Source of the DNA: Caulochytrium protostelioides
Taxonomy: Eukaryota; Chytridiomycota; Caulochytriomycetes; Caulochytriales; Caulochytriaceae
NCBI GenBank assembly: GCA_003615045.1
Contig: ML014220.1
Location: 1 to 62,325, forward strand
Direction: 5' to 3'
DNA length: 62,325 nt
Part shown: piece by piece, positions 10,974-21,288 of the stretch
Numbering within the stretch: the stretch's first letter is position 1
How the letters are laid out: each line of letters starts with the position of its first letter
Made by a program: the position numbers and the translations under genes
Notes under the pieces: generated by a model
Seen by the model: only the letters and a program-made list of their open reading frames with translations
The model's database searches: none
What the model was told of the DNA's origin: nothing

Positions 10974-13492
10974 CGGTGCATGAATCTGGCCTGTCCGGCA
11001 GAACGATAGGCGAATGGAATCACCAAAGACGGGAGGCAGGCCCGTGACTGTGCCCGACAAGACAACAACCCCCACCAGCGATGGATTTCCGACTCGCGGA
11101 CCGCCCCCGCACGTGGTCCGAGGGTGGCGCTTCGGCGTCCGACTCCAGCGTCACGACAAGCAGAAGGCGGTGCCGCGCGGTGGTCTTCCCGGCGAGACTC
11201 AGGCACCCCAGGGCGATCGGCCCTGGCGCACGAACGACCGTGGGGAGGTATGAATGGGGACCACGGGAGGGAACTCGGGCGCCAGGGCCGCGTGGTGGGC
11301 CACGGACTGCAGAATCACGGGATGCAACAACGGGAGCCACGCGGGCCGCAGACGTCGGCACGGATCGCTGCTTGGCACCCGACCGAGGCCCCCGCCCACG
11401 GCGACGGCTGAGGCGGCGGAGAAGGCGGCAACGGCGGCGGCGGCGGTGGCGGCAGCCGCCCCCGTCCAATCCAAGGCACCGCGATTCTTTCGTCGAGGGG
11501 GCCAACGGTGCCGAAGGTGCTCATGCGGCGCTCCGACGGTGCTCCGACGACGGCTTGAGCCATGAATCGGAACGCTGCCCGCCCTAACGCTCTCGGTGAT
11601 GGGCTCGCGGACGCTGACACTCTGAGGTGTTTACCGGCTCTAGGATGCGCGGGGCGCCGACGCACAGAGACGCTTTCGCTCTGTCTATCCTCTCTCTGTG
11701 ATTGTTTTTGTTTCTGACGCTGTCTCTCGCTGACCCTTCCTCTTTCTCGCTGATACACACACGAGCTCGCTTACGTTCGCACTGATGCTGACGCGTTGGG
11801 CAGGTAGCGGCCGATGAACGGGTTCCTGAGCTGACGGGCGCGCGGGCGTGATATGAACCGTGTGTCGGCTGACAAACCGCTCGCGGAGAAGGAGAGGGCG
11901 ATGCCATGCACAGGACACCCGGTGACCCGTCGCCGCGTCCCATACAAGGCAGTGGGCGCGATGCTGATCTGTTTCCTTCTTGCGCGCAGGCGCCCCACAC
12001 GGACGAACCCCCACCCCAAGCCAAACAAACAAAGCAGTGACCATCAACCGTCAACCACCAATGAAAACAATCCGTCTCAGGCGGTGACTGGCCTCAAACA
12101 GCGCACGTTCATTCGTCCTTTCCAAACCAGCAACGGCTTTGGGTGCTGATGTCTCGCAATGGAACAACACGAGTGGAGCACAGGGCACAACGCCGTCTCG
12201 CCGGAGAGAGGAAAAATCAGGAAAAATCAGGAGCAACGACGCAGTGACACCACCGTTGCGTAGCCAAACGACAGGTAGCTATGGACCGACGATCGTCAGC
12301 AGAAAAGGAGGGGGAGTCCATGCATTAAATCCATGCATTAAAGCAAGAGGCCATCCACGCACTTCCCTCCCCGAAGCCCTACCGCGTCAGAAGAACCAAT
12401 GAAACGATGCGACACGACGCGCCTTCATCGAGCGCGACCCGATTGGCGTGGCACAAGTGGGCATGCCTGAGAAGGCTAACACGTCGATGGATTACGCGGC
12501 CGGCAGGGATGCAGGCTCGCCGGTTTCGGCCCGACCTGAGCGTCGTGTTCGACACACAGGCTCCCAGGCGACAGGGAGGGGGCGCGAACCCGCCCTTAAG
12601 CAGGGGGACGGCGCCACGTTGATGACGGAGTTCCACGTCAATGACTGGCCGCGCCAGGCCCGCAGCGCGTGCCCAGGCAGCGTCGTACGGGCGTGTCGGT
12701 GAAGGGGCACCGCGATCTGCTGACGCTGACAACGATCACCTGTGGGCCGTCGGCAGGGACAGTTGAAGGAGCTGAAAGGGGCCGGTCGTGATCTGATTCG
12801 AAGCTCTCAAAGTCCTCAAAGCTCCCGACCTTCGTTGCTTCCGCGACGAGTCGCAGGGATGCCGGCGGCGACGGCGACGCACCGGTCAACCGACCGAGTG
12901 ACAAGGACCGGAGCGGGCAGTTTCTGCGTTCGATGGCGCCCCGCAGGGGCGTTCACGGTATCAGCCGACTGGCCCGGGGACGGTCCCAGCAAGAGCCGCT
13001 AATGCACGATAAGGGGGGGAGGGAAGGGTAAGTATGGGGGCGGTCCGGATGGGCGGCGACGAATCGGTCGATGACTGATGCGCCGCGATTATGGCCGCTG
13101 TCTCCGCTTCCCAGAAGAACACTTAACGACGACGGCGGATTTTGCCGTTGTTCGGGCCTGATGGGCTGCATCCACGAGGCGAGAAGGCCACGGCGTGCCA
13201 CAGACAACGCGAAGGGCGGAGATAAGTGTACTGCTGGACACACGTAATCCCTGTGCCTGCCGGTCCTTCTTTCATCAAGCTGTGATCCCGGGAAGCACGG
13301 CATTTGGTCCCGCAGACGGCGCGAGTCGTGACGCATGCGACGCGGGCTGCTGCCGTCATTCGGCCTTTCCTCCAATCCGGTTGAGAGTAGTTGGTCCTGC
13401 CCGCAGAATGGTATACCAAGACTGCGGCCCCTGGCATCATCTCCCCACCCTTTCATAGACGAGAAGATGCGCGGGTGCGTATGCAAGTGTGC

Positions 13493-13496
<4 letters not shown>

Positions 13497-13580
<84 letters not shown>
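13497..13580. repeat. GT dinucleotide microsatellite
   Basis: An uninterrupted GT run of 84 bases (42 units). It generates meaningless Val-Cys and Thr-His shadow frames on the two strands. It sits in intergenic DNA and is a likely length-polymorphic locus. Confidence 0.97.
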
Positions 13581-13583
<3 letters not shown>

Positions 13584-14006
13584 CGGGAAAGAGGGGTAGA
13601 GTGGAAAGAATGGAGAGGGAGCTGGCGACGACGACGACGACGACCACGGCCAACGCCGTTCGCGCCGGCCGCAGAGAGCGAATGGCCCGCGGCCGCCCAC
13701 GTCGTCGAAACCCTGACCCCTAAAAAAAAGTGATGAAAGTAATGGCGCCCGCGTGGAGGCGAACACCTTGTCGTCCCAACGTCGAAGCGCCGTGCCGCGG
13801 GCCTCACCTCTTTCTGGAAGGCGATGCTCGCCCGATGGGGAGGACCAATGGCATCCGACCAGCGCCTGCCAGGGCGCTGGGAGGGGCGGCCCAGTTCCCC
13901 AGCCAACAGGGGAAGGGACGGGACAGGAGTGTTTCGAGGGATACCTGCGTCTCCTCACGATGTTCAGCTTCGACCACGACCGGTCGCAGTTCCAGTTCCA
14001 GTTCCT

Positions 14007-14044
<38 letters not shown>

Positions 14045-14724
14045 AGCGCGTTTTGGAGCAAGGCGAGGCCCGTCCATCCGCCCGCCAAGTCCGGCCGACA
14101 GCATGACCAGTCGTCCCGTCATGCCATCACAGTGCGTCGCGTGTATCACACGGACGACACCAGTAGCCGTTGCATCGGGCGTCTGCACTCCCATCCATGC
14201 CTGACGCAAGGGCACCCCCGTCGGCGAGCGCCGAGGCAGAGGGAACCTTCGATGCGGATTCGTGCGGCCGTGTTGTAGGAGGCCACCTAGCCAACGGCGC
14301 ATCGCCTTCACGGCGTCAGCATGGACGAGCATCACGTCGCCTCGCATCGCCCAGGGTCGAGTTGGCAGGCAGCGTATCGAAGGCAAGGAGGCGGCCCCGC
14401 CCATCAGTCATGTGTGCAGCCGGTTCCCCGCAGTCCTAGACCGCATGCGCGTTCATGCTCCAGCGCTAAGGAGCGTCGCAAGCGGGCCATCCTCGGCCGG
14501 TTTCGAAGCGTGCTTCTGGCTTCCCCCGTCTCTGCTAGTGGCTGGTCCCCGCCTTGCATCAGGTTCTGACCCCAGCCTCAATCGCTCGGATGAAAGGCGT
14601 CGGAAGCGGTGGCAAACAAAGAAGCGGCTTTTTCTGGCGTTGCGCCAGCGCCGCCAACGCCGCCGTTTCGTTGCTTCAAGTTCGAAGAACGTCATGCCAG
14701 TGAAATCCGCGATGTGGTCCCCAT

Positions 14725-14749
14725 ATGGCATGGCATGGCATGGCATGGC
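14725..14749. repeat. GGCAT pentanucleotide repeat
   Basis: Five units of atggc/ggcat in a row. Related CATGC-rich short arrays occur at 319-391 and 45491-45532. Confidence 0.85.
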
Positions 14750-15443
14750 CTCACGGAGACAACTTGCTGCGCCCAGCCGTGCCGAGGAAAGCAGAGTCAG
14801 GCCACACACCCGCAGTGACAACGCCCACTTGCCTGCAAACGCTAGGCTTCGAAAGAGCCAGCTGGGGTCAGACTCGATGCCAAAAGCTGCGATGCCAAGG
14901 CAAGACCCTCGCCTCGCTAACCAACGACGTGGGCCGTAGGCGAACTCACAAAAAGAAAATAAAATCTATTGACGACATGCAACAGCCAAAGGCCCCTCGG
15001 AGAGGAACGACGCCCGTGAAGGCACATGCGATGTGCCTTCCCCAGTGTGGACAAGGAGCTTCGGCCAGCACCAAGCATGTCGCCTGAGCTCTCACGCCAA
15101 TCACCCGACCGAGCAGAGCCGTGCCCAAGGTATGGTGTGACCCGCGGGCAACGATGACTGAGCGGATGACGCGGCAGCAGGCGGGGCTTCGAGTAGAGCG
15201 CTGCGGCGCTCCGGATGCGCTCGGACCTTTCGCATATGCGGGGCGGTGGCCTATGACGGGGGAACCCATCGTTTGGCACAGCGTCTTGTCGACCGATCCC
15301 GCGGTTGCTGCTGACGGCCTCCTTATCTTGCTCCAGCCGCACGGCCGCCGCGGTGACGCCGTCCTTCCCCCTGACCCACACCCGAGGATTGATGGTGATG
15401 AGACATGGCGATGGCATATCACAGCGCCTCACTCTTGTCGTCA

Positions 15444-15469
15444 TGCTGTATCCCAATCGGGATACAGCA
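15444..15469. repeat. Perfect inverted repeat (11-bp stem, 4-nt loop)
   Basis: tgctgtatccc and its exact reverse complement gggatacagca are separated by aatc. The hairpin lies about 100 bp upstream of the second Fanzor-like tail. It could be part of that element or an unrelated palindrome; the sequence alone does not decide. Confidence 0.8.
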
Positions 15470-15543
15470 ATTGGGACTTGTGTTGGGAGCGGTCGCCCCC
15501 ATGGGTGTCGAGCAGCCCTTCGACTTAGCAAAGCGGGGACCGT

Positions 15544-15564
15544 GGTCCCAGGTCCCAGGTCCCA
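15544..15564. repeat. 7-bp tandem repeat (GGTCCCA x3)
   Basis: Three exact units of ggtccca directly precede the point where similarity between the two Fanzor-like tails becomes visible. Confidence 0.85.
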
Positions 15565-15565
15565 G

Positions 15566-15789
15566 GATTGCTGTGGTGTGATGCCACCAACGACAACATT
15601 GTGAACCGCGATCTCAAGGCCGCATTGAACATCCGACGCGGTCTGACCTTAACCGTCAGACCGGTAGCGCTGTGCCGCAAACCCTCTGCAGCCCGTGGTC
15701 GGCAAGCTCACCCGACGATGAACCGAATGCCCTACTGCCTCCGTGGAGGACCTCTGGAGACACCAAGGAGGATATGGTGTTCGTGGTAG
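15566..15789 (+). mobile_element. Fanzor/TnpB-like element, degraded 3' end (copy B)
   Basis: One open frame from 15568 to the stop at 15787-15789 reads MLWCDATND, then NIVNRDLKAALNIRR, then a tail containing RPVALCRK, AARGRQAHPTMNRM and YCLRGGPLE. NRDLKAALNI fits the terminal RuvC-III motif of TnpB/Fanzor nucleases, with the catalytic Asp inside NRD. One cysteine (WCD) survives where a zinc ribbon would be expected. Upstream, no frame shows RuvC-I, RuvC-II or the helical part, so only the 3' end persists. The DNA matches copy A at 1-255 on the same strand, through and past the motif. In TnpB/Fanzor elements the guide RNA derives from the 3' end of the gene and adjacent DNA, so bases about 15660-15790 are a candidate remnant of it; that is inference. 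The gene is non-functional as seen. Confidence 0.6.
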
Positions 15790-17076
15790 GTCGTCTCAGG
15801 GAGAATCTGTATGCCATCAGGCCATAAATCAGGCCCCTATCGCATGACAGAGAGGGCTGCGTGCACATGGGTCCCCACGGCAACCGGCCTGACAAGTTGT
15901 GCCAGCCCTCCCTTAGCACCACCCTCCTTCCGCGCCCGCGCTAGCGCGTCCGTGATTGTATCTAAGCCGCCTTAGCTCTGCTTGCGTCCGCCCGTGCATG
16001 GCCTACGCCGAATTTGACTCGGACATAACAAAGAGGCGGTGACATGCAACAAGCACAGCGTGTCGTTTCTCCCGACGAAACTGCAATCAAACGCTGAGCT
16101 GATGCTTCAACATCACGCTTCGATCGACTGCGATGGATGTGCGCATTCGTAACCAGCGCGAGGGCCATGGCGGTTGGCCGGGGAACCCCGTCATCGTGGC
16201 GTATTTGGGACTGCAATGATCCTCCGCTAAGCCGACCTTCATCATCCCTGCAGTCTGCCACTCGGGTCGATTCAGGCATGGATGCTGACGAAGGCTATGG
16301 CCATGGTTCCCATAAGAGATAATCAAAAAACGCAGAGACCGCGGAACATTTGATTTCCCCCAGTGACCCAGACACAGAAAAAATAAAAAAGAAAGACAAA
16401 AGAGCGGAACGCGTTCACGGTCGCGATACCCTAGGGCCCACGCCGGGGCCCCCGTATCATGGGCCCCCCATTGCATCCTTCATCTTGGAGGTGCCAGAGC
16501 ATGGCCAAATTATCATCGCCCACGGCGGCGCATGCCCCAGCCACAGCCGACGATGCGCCTTTGCAGCGGCGAGCGCTTGCCGGGAGGCCGCCTTCATTGC
16601 TGGAGCCATGCTCAGTCGAGTCGGCGAGCCAAGGTCCTGTCCAGTCTCCTCACCGCGTAGCTACGCTCTGCATAAGCCTCTGGAGGCAGGCCAGGAGCGC
16701 CTTCTCGATCACCTTTGAAATCCGGCCGAGCGCTGATTTTTGGCCTTGCACGATGGCCCCGTGCCGAGACAACCGAGACGGTCCAGATGGCTTGACGTGG
16801 CGGGGAGGCCGCGAGCTCCACATCACGGGACGGAGCGTGCCGCGGAGGTCCACAACGAGTTTCAAAAAAGCCGGGCACGCTTGTCACGCGCGACCGATGC
16901 CCTGCACGGCATCGCGTCACTGCTGGGCGATGCGCGGCGAGTGGGGTGTGCTTTTGAGCCAAGATGCAGGGGGCGGCGTGGAGTGCGGAGAGCTTAGGGA
17001 AAAATATGAATAAACTTTAAATTGAGGCACGATGACGGAGCGGACCCAGAAAACCATGAAAAAGAAGCTTTCAGGC
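15790..17076. other. Intergenic region between the Fanzor-like tail and the CH-domain gene
   Basis: No confident gene. The AT content rises near 16320-16420 and near 17000. A minus-strand frame at 16650-16865 has a short stretch (ISKVIEKALL) reminiscent of a LINE reverse transcriptase, but it is too little to call. The right end should hold the 3' UTR of the minus-strand CH-domain gene. Confidence 0.4.
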
Positions 17077-20000
17077 TCAGGCTGACGCGACTGAAGCATT
17101 GGTCTCTGACGGCACCGCCACCGCGGCCTCGGCGGGGTCGTTGGCAGCAGGGTCGTTTGCCGGGCCCGTTGGGTCGTGGGCATCAACAACGACACTGGCA
17201 GCGGTATCGGCGACGGCCGCGAGACGGCTCGCCAGAAACGTCGTCGAGCCGGCTTCGATCTGGCCGACGACATCCTGAATTTCATGCTTGATCTGGACGA
17301 GGAAGGCGACGAGTTGGGCGCTGTCCTCGTCGCCCTTGCATTGCAGGAGGCTCGACAGGCTCGGAGCAAGTGTCTGCGCCGCGCGCGCGAGCGGCGTCGT
17401 CGCCACCTGGCTTGCGCTCAGGCGGTGCGCCGCGCTGCCTTCATCAAGCGCTTCCAGGCTCTGAATCTGGAGGGGCGGCGATCCCGTCGACGCAAGACGG
17501 TCTCGGCGGGGGCGGATCTCCTGATGCTCCTGATGCTCGGGAGATGCGACGCTGCCATCTATATCCTCCGTATTGGCGTCCTGACCCTCGCTCTGATCCG
17601 CCTCCGTGGCTGACGGGTCGTGCTCATGGCGCGCCTGCACGATGCCGCGGGAGGGCGCCGAGCCGGAGGACTGACGCGGTGGCGCGACCGTGCTCGACAG
17701 GTGGGTGCGGTGGTGAGGAGGCATGACTGCGCCACGCACGGGCTGCGCGCACAGGGCGCACACCGCGGTCGCGGCGGCCGGCGGCACCAGCGCACCGCTG
17801 CTGAGGCGTGACGGGCCAGCATACCGCATGTTCTGCACCCAGTCGCGCAGTTCACCATGCAGACGGGACTGGATCTGCTTGAGAGCGAGCTGGTCTTTCA
17901 CGTCGCTCAGTTCAGCTTCGGCGCGCCACTGGTCCTGGCGCGCCGTCTGGACGTGCTCGACCAACCGCTTGTTCTCAAGGGTCAGCTGCTTGATCTGCTC
18001 ACGCAGCGATTGATGCTCGGCCTCCGCCTCCTCGGCATAGCGCGACGAGGCCACGAGACTGGTCTCCCAGTCAGTGATCAGACGGCGCGACTGGCCCTGT
18101 AGCTTGACATAAGCTTCATGGAGGCGCTCGACCATCAGTTGGTCGTACTGGCCGTGGGCGAGGCCTTCGTTTAAGCTGCCGATGTCGAAGTCGCTGCCGT
18201 TCGTCATGAAAGAGGCGCGCATCCACCAGTCCGAGTCACTTGAAAGGCGTGAATGGAACGGAATCGCCGACAGCGACCGCGTCATCTCGCTCATCGACGA
18301 CGGTAGGCGATGCGATACGCGATCCAGGGGCCGCACCAGATCCACGCACTGGTCGCGACCCTCGTCCGCCGCCGGCTGCCCCGACGCCCCGAGCGCCTCG
18401 ATCAGCATCGGCTCGCTCGCTGCAACGCCGGCGCCGCCGCCAACACCGCTGCTGCTGTCGCTCTTCTGATGACGCATGGCCGACGAGGAGGACGACGAGG
18501 GCCGCACCGTCTCGGCATCGATGCTGGTGACATGGTGGGTGCGGCGGTCGCGGCGCATCGTAGCGTCCGCCACATCAGCATCACCCGCCTCGCCAGGGGC
18601 ACCCGTCGATGCCACACCCGCCTCGGCCGCCTCATCGACAATCGCGCTGACGTCGATGTTGTACGTGACTGGGCCGATGGCATCGGACGCAGCGTCCGTC
18701 CCAGCGGCTGATGTCTCACCACGGGGCAACGAAGCGCGATCAGGGATGCCCCCGTCGGCGTCCTTGGCGTTCTTGGCGTTCTCGACGTTCTCGACGTTCT
18801 CGACGTTCTCGACGTTCTCGACGTTCTCGACGTTCTCGACGTTCTCGACGTTTTCGGCGTTCTCGGCGTTCTCAGCGTCCTCGACATCATGGGTCCAGAT
18901 CGCAAGTCCTTCAGTGGCGTCTGCGACATCACATCGCGCGAGGGCATCGGAGACTGGAGGCGTGCGCGCGGCACAGGGAAGCGTCGCCGTAGCGTCCGCT
19001 GGCGCATCGGTTCCACCGACTTGGCCATCTTGCGCATCCACCGAAGGCCCGCAGGCCTCGGTTGTCGCCGACCCCGCAGACGAACCATCGGCCGACGCCG
19101 CTATCGTCGTCTCACGCGCCAGCTCCGCGTTGACGATCCGCTGAGAAGCAGCGTCCGCGTCCGCGCCCGCGTCCAGCATCGGCGTCATCGAGGATGTGCC
19201 CGTCGCAGCCGCCGGCTCGGAGGTGGTCGCCGCCGTCTCTGCCAGCACCGGCACCGACGCCGCGGGTCCGGCGATGCCGGCAGAGGGACGGGAGGACGCG
19301 TCGTCGGCCATGGCCATCGCCGTCGCGATCTCCGTCTCGTCTGCCATGTTAATGTCGACATCGCGGCCCGCGACGGCATCGCGCATCGGCAGCAGCGAGC
19401 CAACGACCTTGCGGGGCCGCTGCTGGTCCAGACTCTGCGCGGCCTCGGTTTCCTTGGCGACCCAGGCGCTATAGAGGATGGTGAGGAAGCCGAGGCACAT
19501 CTTTTTGTTACCGCGGGCGAGGTCGCGGGCCGTCGCATACTGGCGGCACCCGAGGGTGATAGCGTTGTCGGTAACGCGCTCGGCACGCGTGAGCCAGTCG
19601 CGCAGCGTCAGGATTGGCGCGGCCGGGAACACGCCGTTCGAAATGTAGTCGAGGGCGACGGCAAACAGCACACAGTCGCGGAGGTCCGAGGCCAGGTTCG
19701 TGATGTGCGTCCGCACCGGGTACACGACCGCGGTCGCTGGGTCGTCGTCGCTGCCCAGCGGCTGCGACGTGCCCGCAACCGTCGCCAACACAGTCGACTG
19801 CGCCGCGTGGAGGACCTCGTTGCCCCAGGCCAGCAGCACGCGCTCGTACTCGGGCACGGCGGGCACCGTGGAGTTCTGTCGGTACAGAATCGGCGTGCGC
19901 AGGGCTTTCCCCTCGATTTTGGAGCCGTCCACCGCGCCCCGCGGCCGCGACGCCGCGGCCACGGTTGACGCTTCCGTGATCGGCGCCGACGCAGGGGAAT

Positions 20001-21288
20001 CGGCCGTCGAGAAGACATGGGCAGAGGTGGCCGAAAGGGAGGTTGTCTTGACGGCGGCAACGTCGATCCCCAGCCCTTCAGTCTCGGGAGGTGGCGCGGT
20101 GCTGTGAGTGGCATCCGCGCTGTCGACGGTGCCCGTGAGCGGCGCGGTGGCAGCAGCAGCAGCATCAGCAGCAGCAGCAGCAGCACCAGCAGCACCAGCA
20201 CCAGCACCAGCACCAGCACCAGCACCAGCACCAGCAGAAGCAGCAGCGATGGTGGTGGCGTCGTTGGCCGGGTGCGCGGCGTCGTCCTGCGAGGCGAGGG
20301 TGCGAGAGCCGTGAAGACGGCGGCCTGCGGTCGCTTCCGGCGACCCTTCAGCAGCGCCCGGCTCTGCACCGTCAACAGCGGCGGCGTCGGCAGAAGCCGT
20401 GGCATGGTCGGGGGCAGGATCCGTCAGGGCCATGTAGCTGGCCATGAGAATGGATTTGCGGAGGGAGGACTGGACGTCCTCGCCGTCGAGGGCCTGGATG
20501 AGGTCCGCCACGGACTGGGCCGTCTGGGCGCGTCGAGCATCGCACTGCGTGATGTCACGGACCAGGCTCAGCTCGATGATCTGCCAGATGATGCCGAGCA
20601 GCAGGTAGTCCGAGAGGCCACCGACCATGTCCATGGGCCGAACGTTGGTAGCCTTGAGGCCGGCGCGGTCGCAGCCGCGGAGAAAGCGCTCGTGGTTTTC
20701 GGTCATCTCCCACACCGTCGTCGGGTGCAGCTTTAGCCCGGCGAGCGGGAGACTGCCGGGCGCGACCTTGGCCAGGAGCTTAGACAGCAGCACGCCGTCG
20801 CAGCACGCATCAAACAAGGCCTGGGCAGAGTTGAGCGGCATAAAGCGCTGGGTATCGGGGTCTTCCTGGAGCTCTGCGGTGATCCAGCGGCCGTAGGCGA
20901 GGCACTCGGACTCGGCGACATAGTGCGCGGACCCCGTGCGGGTCAGTGTGCGCTTATGCGCGACGGCGGCCTGGGTCGGCGATGTCAAGGCGTCGCGGTC
21001 CGTCTCGGCGGCGGACGGCATCCCATTGTACAAACTGGTGCGCCGCGAGAGCGGCGCCACGACCGGCTTCAGCGTGCTGCGGTGGTCGACGAGACTCGCG
21101 CTGGAGTCGTTGGCGCCCACGGCCCCGGCCGTCGTGGTCGCATAGGACGCCGACACATGGCGCTTGCCGGTCTTGTGGAGTTTGCTTTGCGAGATGGACT
21201 CAATGGAGCCGCTCTTCTCGAGCTTCTTGCCGGACGGCGCGCCCGCGCTGTTGGCGGCCGGGGTGAGCGTGATGCCAAAGATTCGCAT
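17077..21288 (-). CDS. Fimbrin-like protein: two CH domains, long disordered middle, C-terminal coiled coil
   Basis: A 1403-residue likely actin-binding protein. Residues about 122-245 match a fimbrin/plastin type-1 calponin-homology domain. Readable pieces are YGRWITAELQEDPDTQRF, LFDACCDGVLLSKLL, WEMTENHERFL and YLLLGIIWQIIELSLVRDI. A second CH-like domain follows near 460-600, with LLAWGNEVL, FAVALDYISNG, RAERVTDNAITLGCRQYATARDLARGNKK and FLTILYSAW. True fimbrins carry EF hands and four CH domains of about 600 residues in total; here there is only one CH pair and no EF hand. Between and after the CH domains are Ala/Gly runs and a run of Glu-Asn-Val repeats. Around residues 1030-1150 a coiled coil is likely (RLHEAYVKLQGQSRRLI, LREQIKQLTLENKRLVEHV). 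Expected role: cytoplasmic actin cross-linking or scaffolding. The start is the first ATG, with no competing upstream ATG seen. Family assignment is good; exact orthology is not. Confidence 0.75.
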   Translation of the reverse strand: MRIFGITLTPAANSAGAPSGKKLEKSGSIESISQSKLHKTGKRHVSASYATTTAGAVGANDSSASLVDHRSTLKPVVAPLSRRTSLYNGMPSAAETDRDALTSPTQAAVAHKRTLTRTGSAHYVAESECLAYGRWITAELQEDPDTQRFMPLNSAQALFDACCDGVLLSKLLAKVAPGSLPLAGLKLHPTTVWEMTENHERFLRGCDRAGLKATNVRPMDMVGGLSDYLLLGIIWQIIELSLVRDITQCDARRAQTAQSVADLIQALDGEDVQSSLRKSILMASYMALTDPAPDHATASADAAAVDGAEPGAAEGSPEATAGRRLHGSRTLASQDDAAHPANDATTIAAASAGAGAGAGAGAGAGAAGAAAAAADAAAAATAPLTGTVDSADATHSTAPPPETEGLGIDVAAVKTTSLSATSAHVFSTADSPASAPITEASTVAAASRPRGAVDGSKIEGKALRTPILYRQNSTVPAVPEYERVLLAWGNEVLHAAQSTVLATVAGTSQPLGSDDDPATAVVYPVRTHITNLASDLRDCVLFAVALDYISNGVFPAAPILTLRDWLTRAERVTDNAITLGCRQYATARDLARGNKKMCLGFLTILYSAWVAKETEAAQSLDQQRPRKVVGSLLPMRDAVAGRDVDINMADETEIATAMAMADDASSRPSAGIAGPAASVPVLAETAATTSEPAAATGTSSMTPMLDAGADADAASQRIVNAELARETTIAASADGSSAGSATTEACGPSVDAQDGQVGGTDAPADATATLPCAARTPPVSDALARCDVADATEGLAIWTHDVEDAENAENAENVENVENVENVENVENVENVENVENAKNAKDADGGIPDRASLPRGETSAAGTDAASDAIGPVTYNIDVSAIVDEAAEAGVASTGAPGEAGDADVADATMRRDRRTHHVTSIDAETVRPSSSSSSAMRHQKSDSSSGVGGGAGVAASEPMLIEALGASGQPAADEGRDQCVDLVRPLDRVSHRLPSSMSEMTRSLSAIPFHSRLSSDSDWWMRASFMTNGSDFDIGSLNEGLAHGQYDQLMVERLHEAYVKLQGQSRRLITDWETSLVASSRYAEEAEAEHQSLREQIKQLTLENKRLVEHVQTARQDQWRAEAELSDVKDQLALKQIQSRLHGELRDWVQNMRYAGPSRLSSGALVPPAAATAVCALCAQPVRGAVMPPHHRTHLSSTVAPPRQSSGSAPSRGIVQARHEHDPSATEADQSEGQDANTEDIDGSVASPEHQEHQEIRPRRDRLASTGSPPLQIQSLEALDEGSAAHRLSASQVATTPLARAAQTLAPSLSSLLQCKGDEDSAQLVAFLVQIKHEIQDVVGQIEAGSTTFLASRLAAVADTAASVVVDAHDPTGPANDPAANDPAEAAVAVPSETNASVASA
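18766..18880. repeat. 9-bp in-frame minisatellite (GTTCTCGAC) in the CH-domain gene
   Basis: About a dozen 9-bp units encode repeated Glu-Asn-Val, shading into Glu-Asn-Ala and Lys-Asn-Ala at the ends, in the disordered region. The central units are identical at the DNA level, which suggests recent expansion. Confidence 0.9.

Larger units (their letters stand above)
10355..15443. other. Gene-poor interval, left part
   Basis: About 5 kb with no recognisable protein or RNA gene. It contains a 10-bp tandem repeat (10930-10973), a long GT run (13497-13580), a CGGCTC-rich run near 14015-14045 and a GGCAT run (14725-14749). Open frames of 60-320 codons occur on both strands but are Arg/Pro/Ser/His-rich shadows without motifs. 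The left end must contain the promoter of the minus-strand regulator. Composition becomes less GC-rich between about 11600 and 13100. A gene of many short exons could be missed by eye. Confidence 0.45.

Noticed and set aside
13437-13958. Thr-His and Val-Cys repeat proteins over the GT run
   Set aside because: Pure translations of a dinucleotide microsatellite in several frames.
16650-16865. Possible LINE reverse-transcriptase remnant on the minus strand (ISKVIEKALL)
   Set aside because: Only about ten residues resemble the RT pattern; no second motif or catalytic aspartates follow in any frame.
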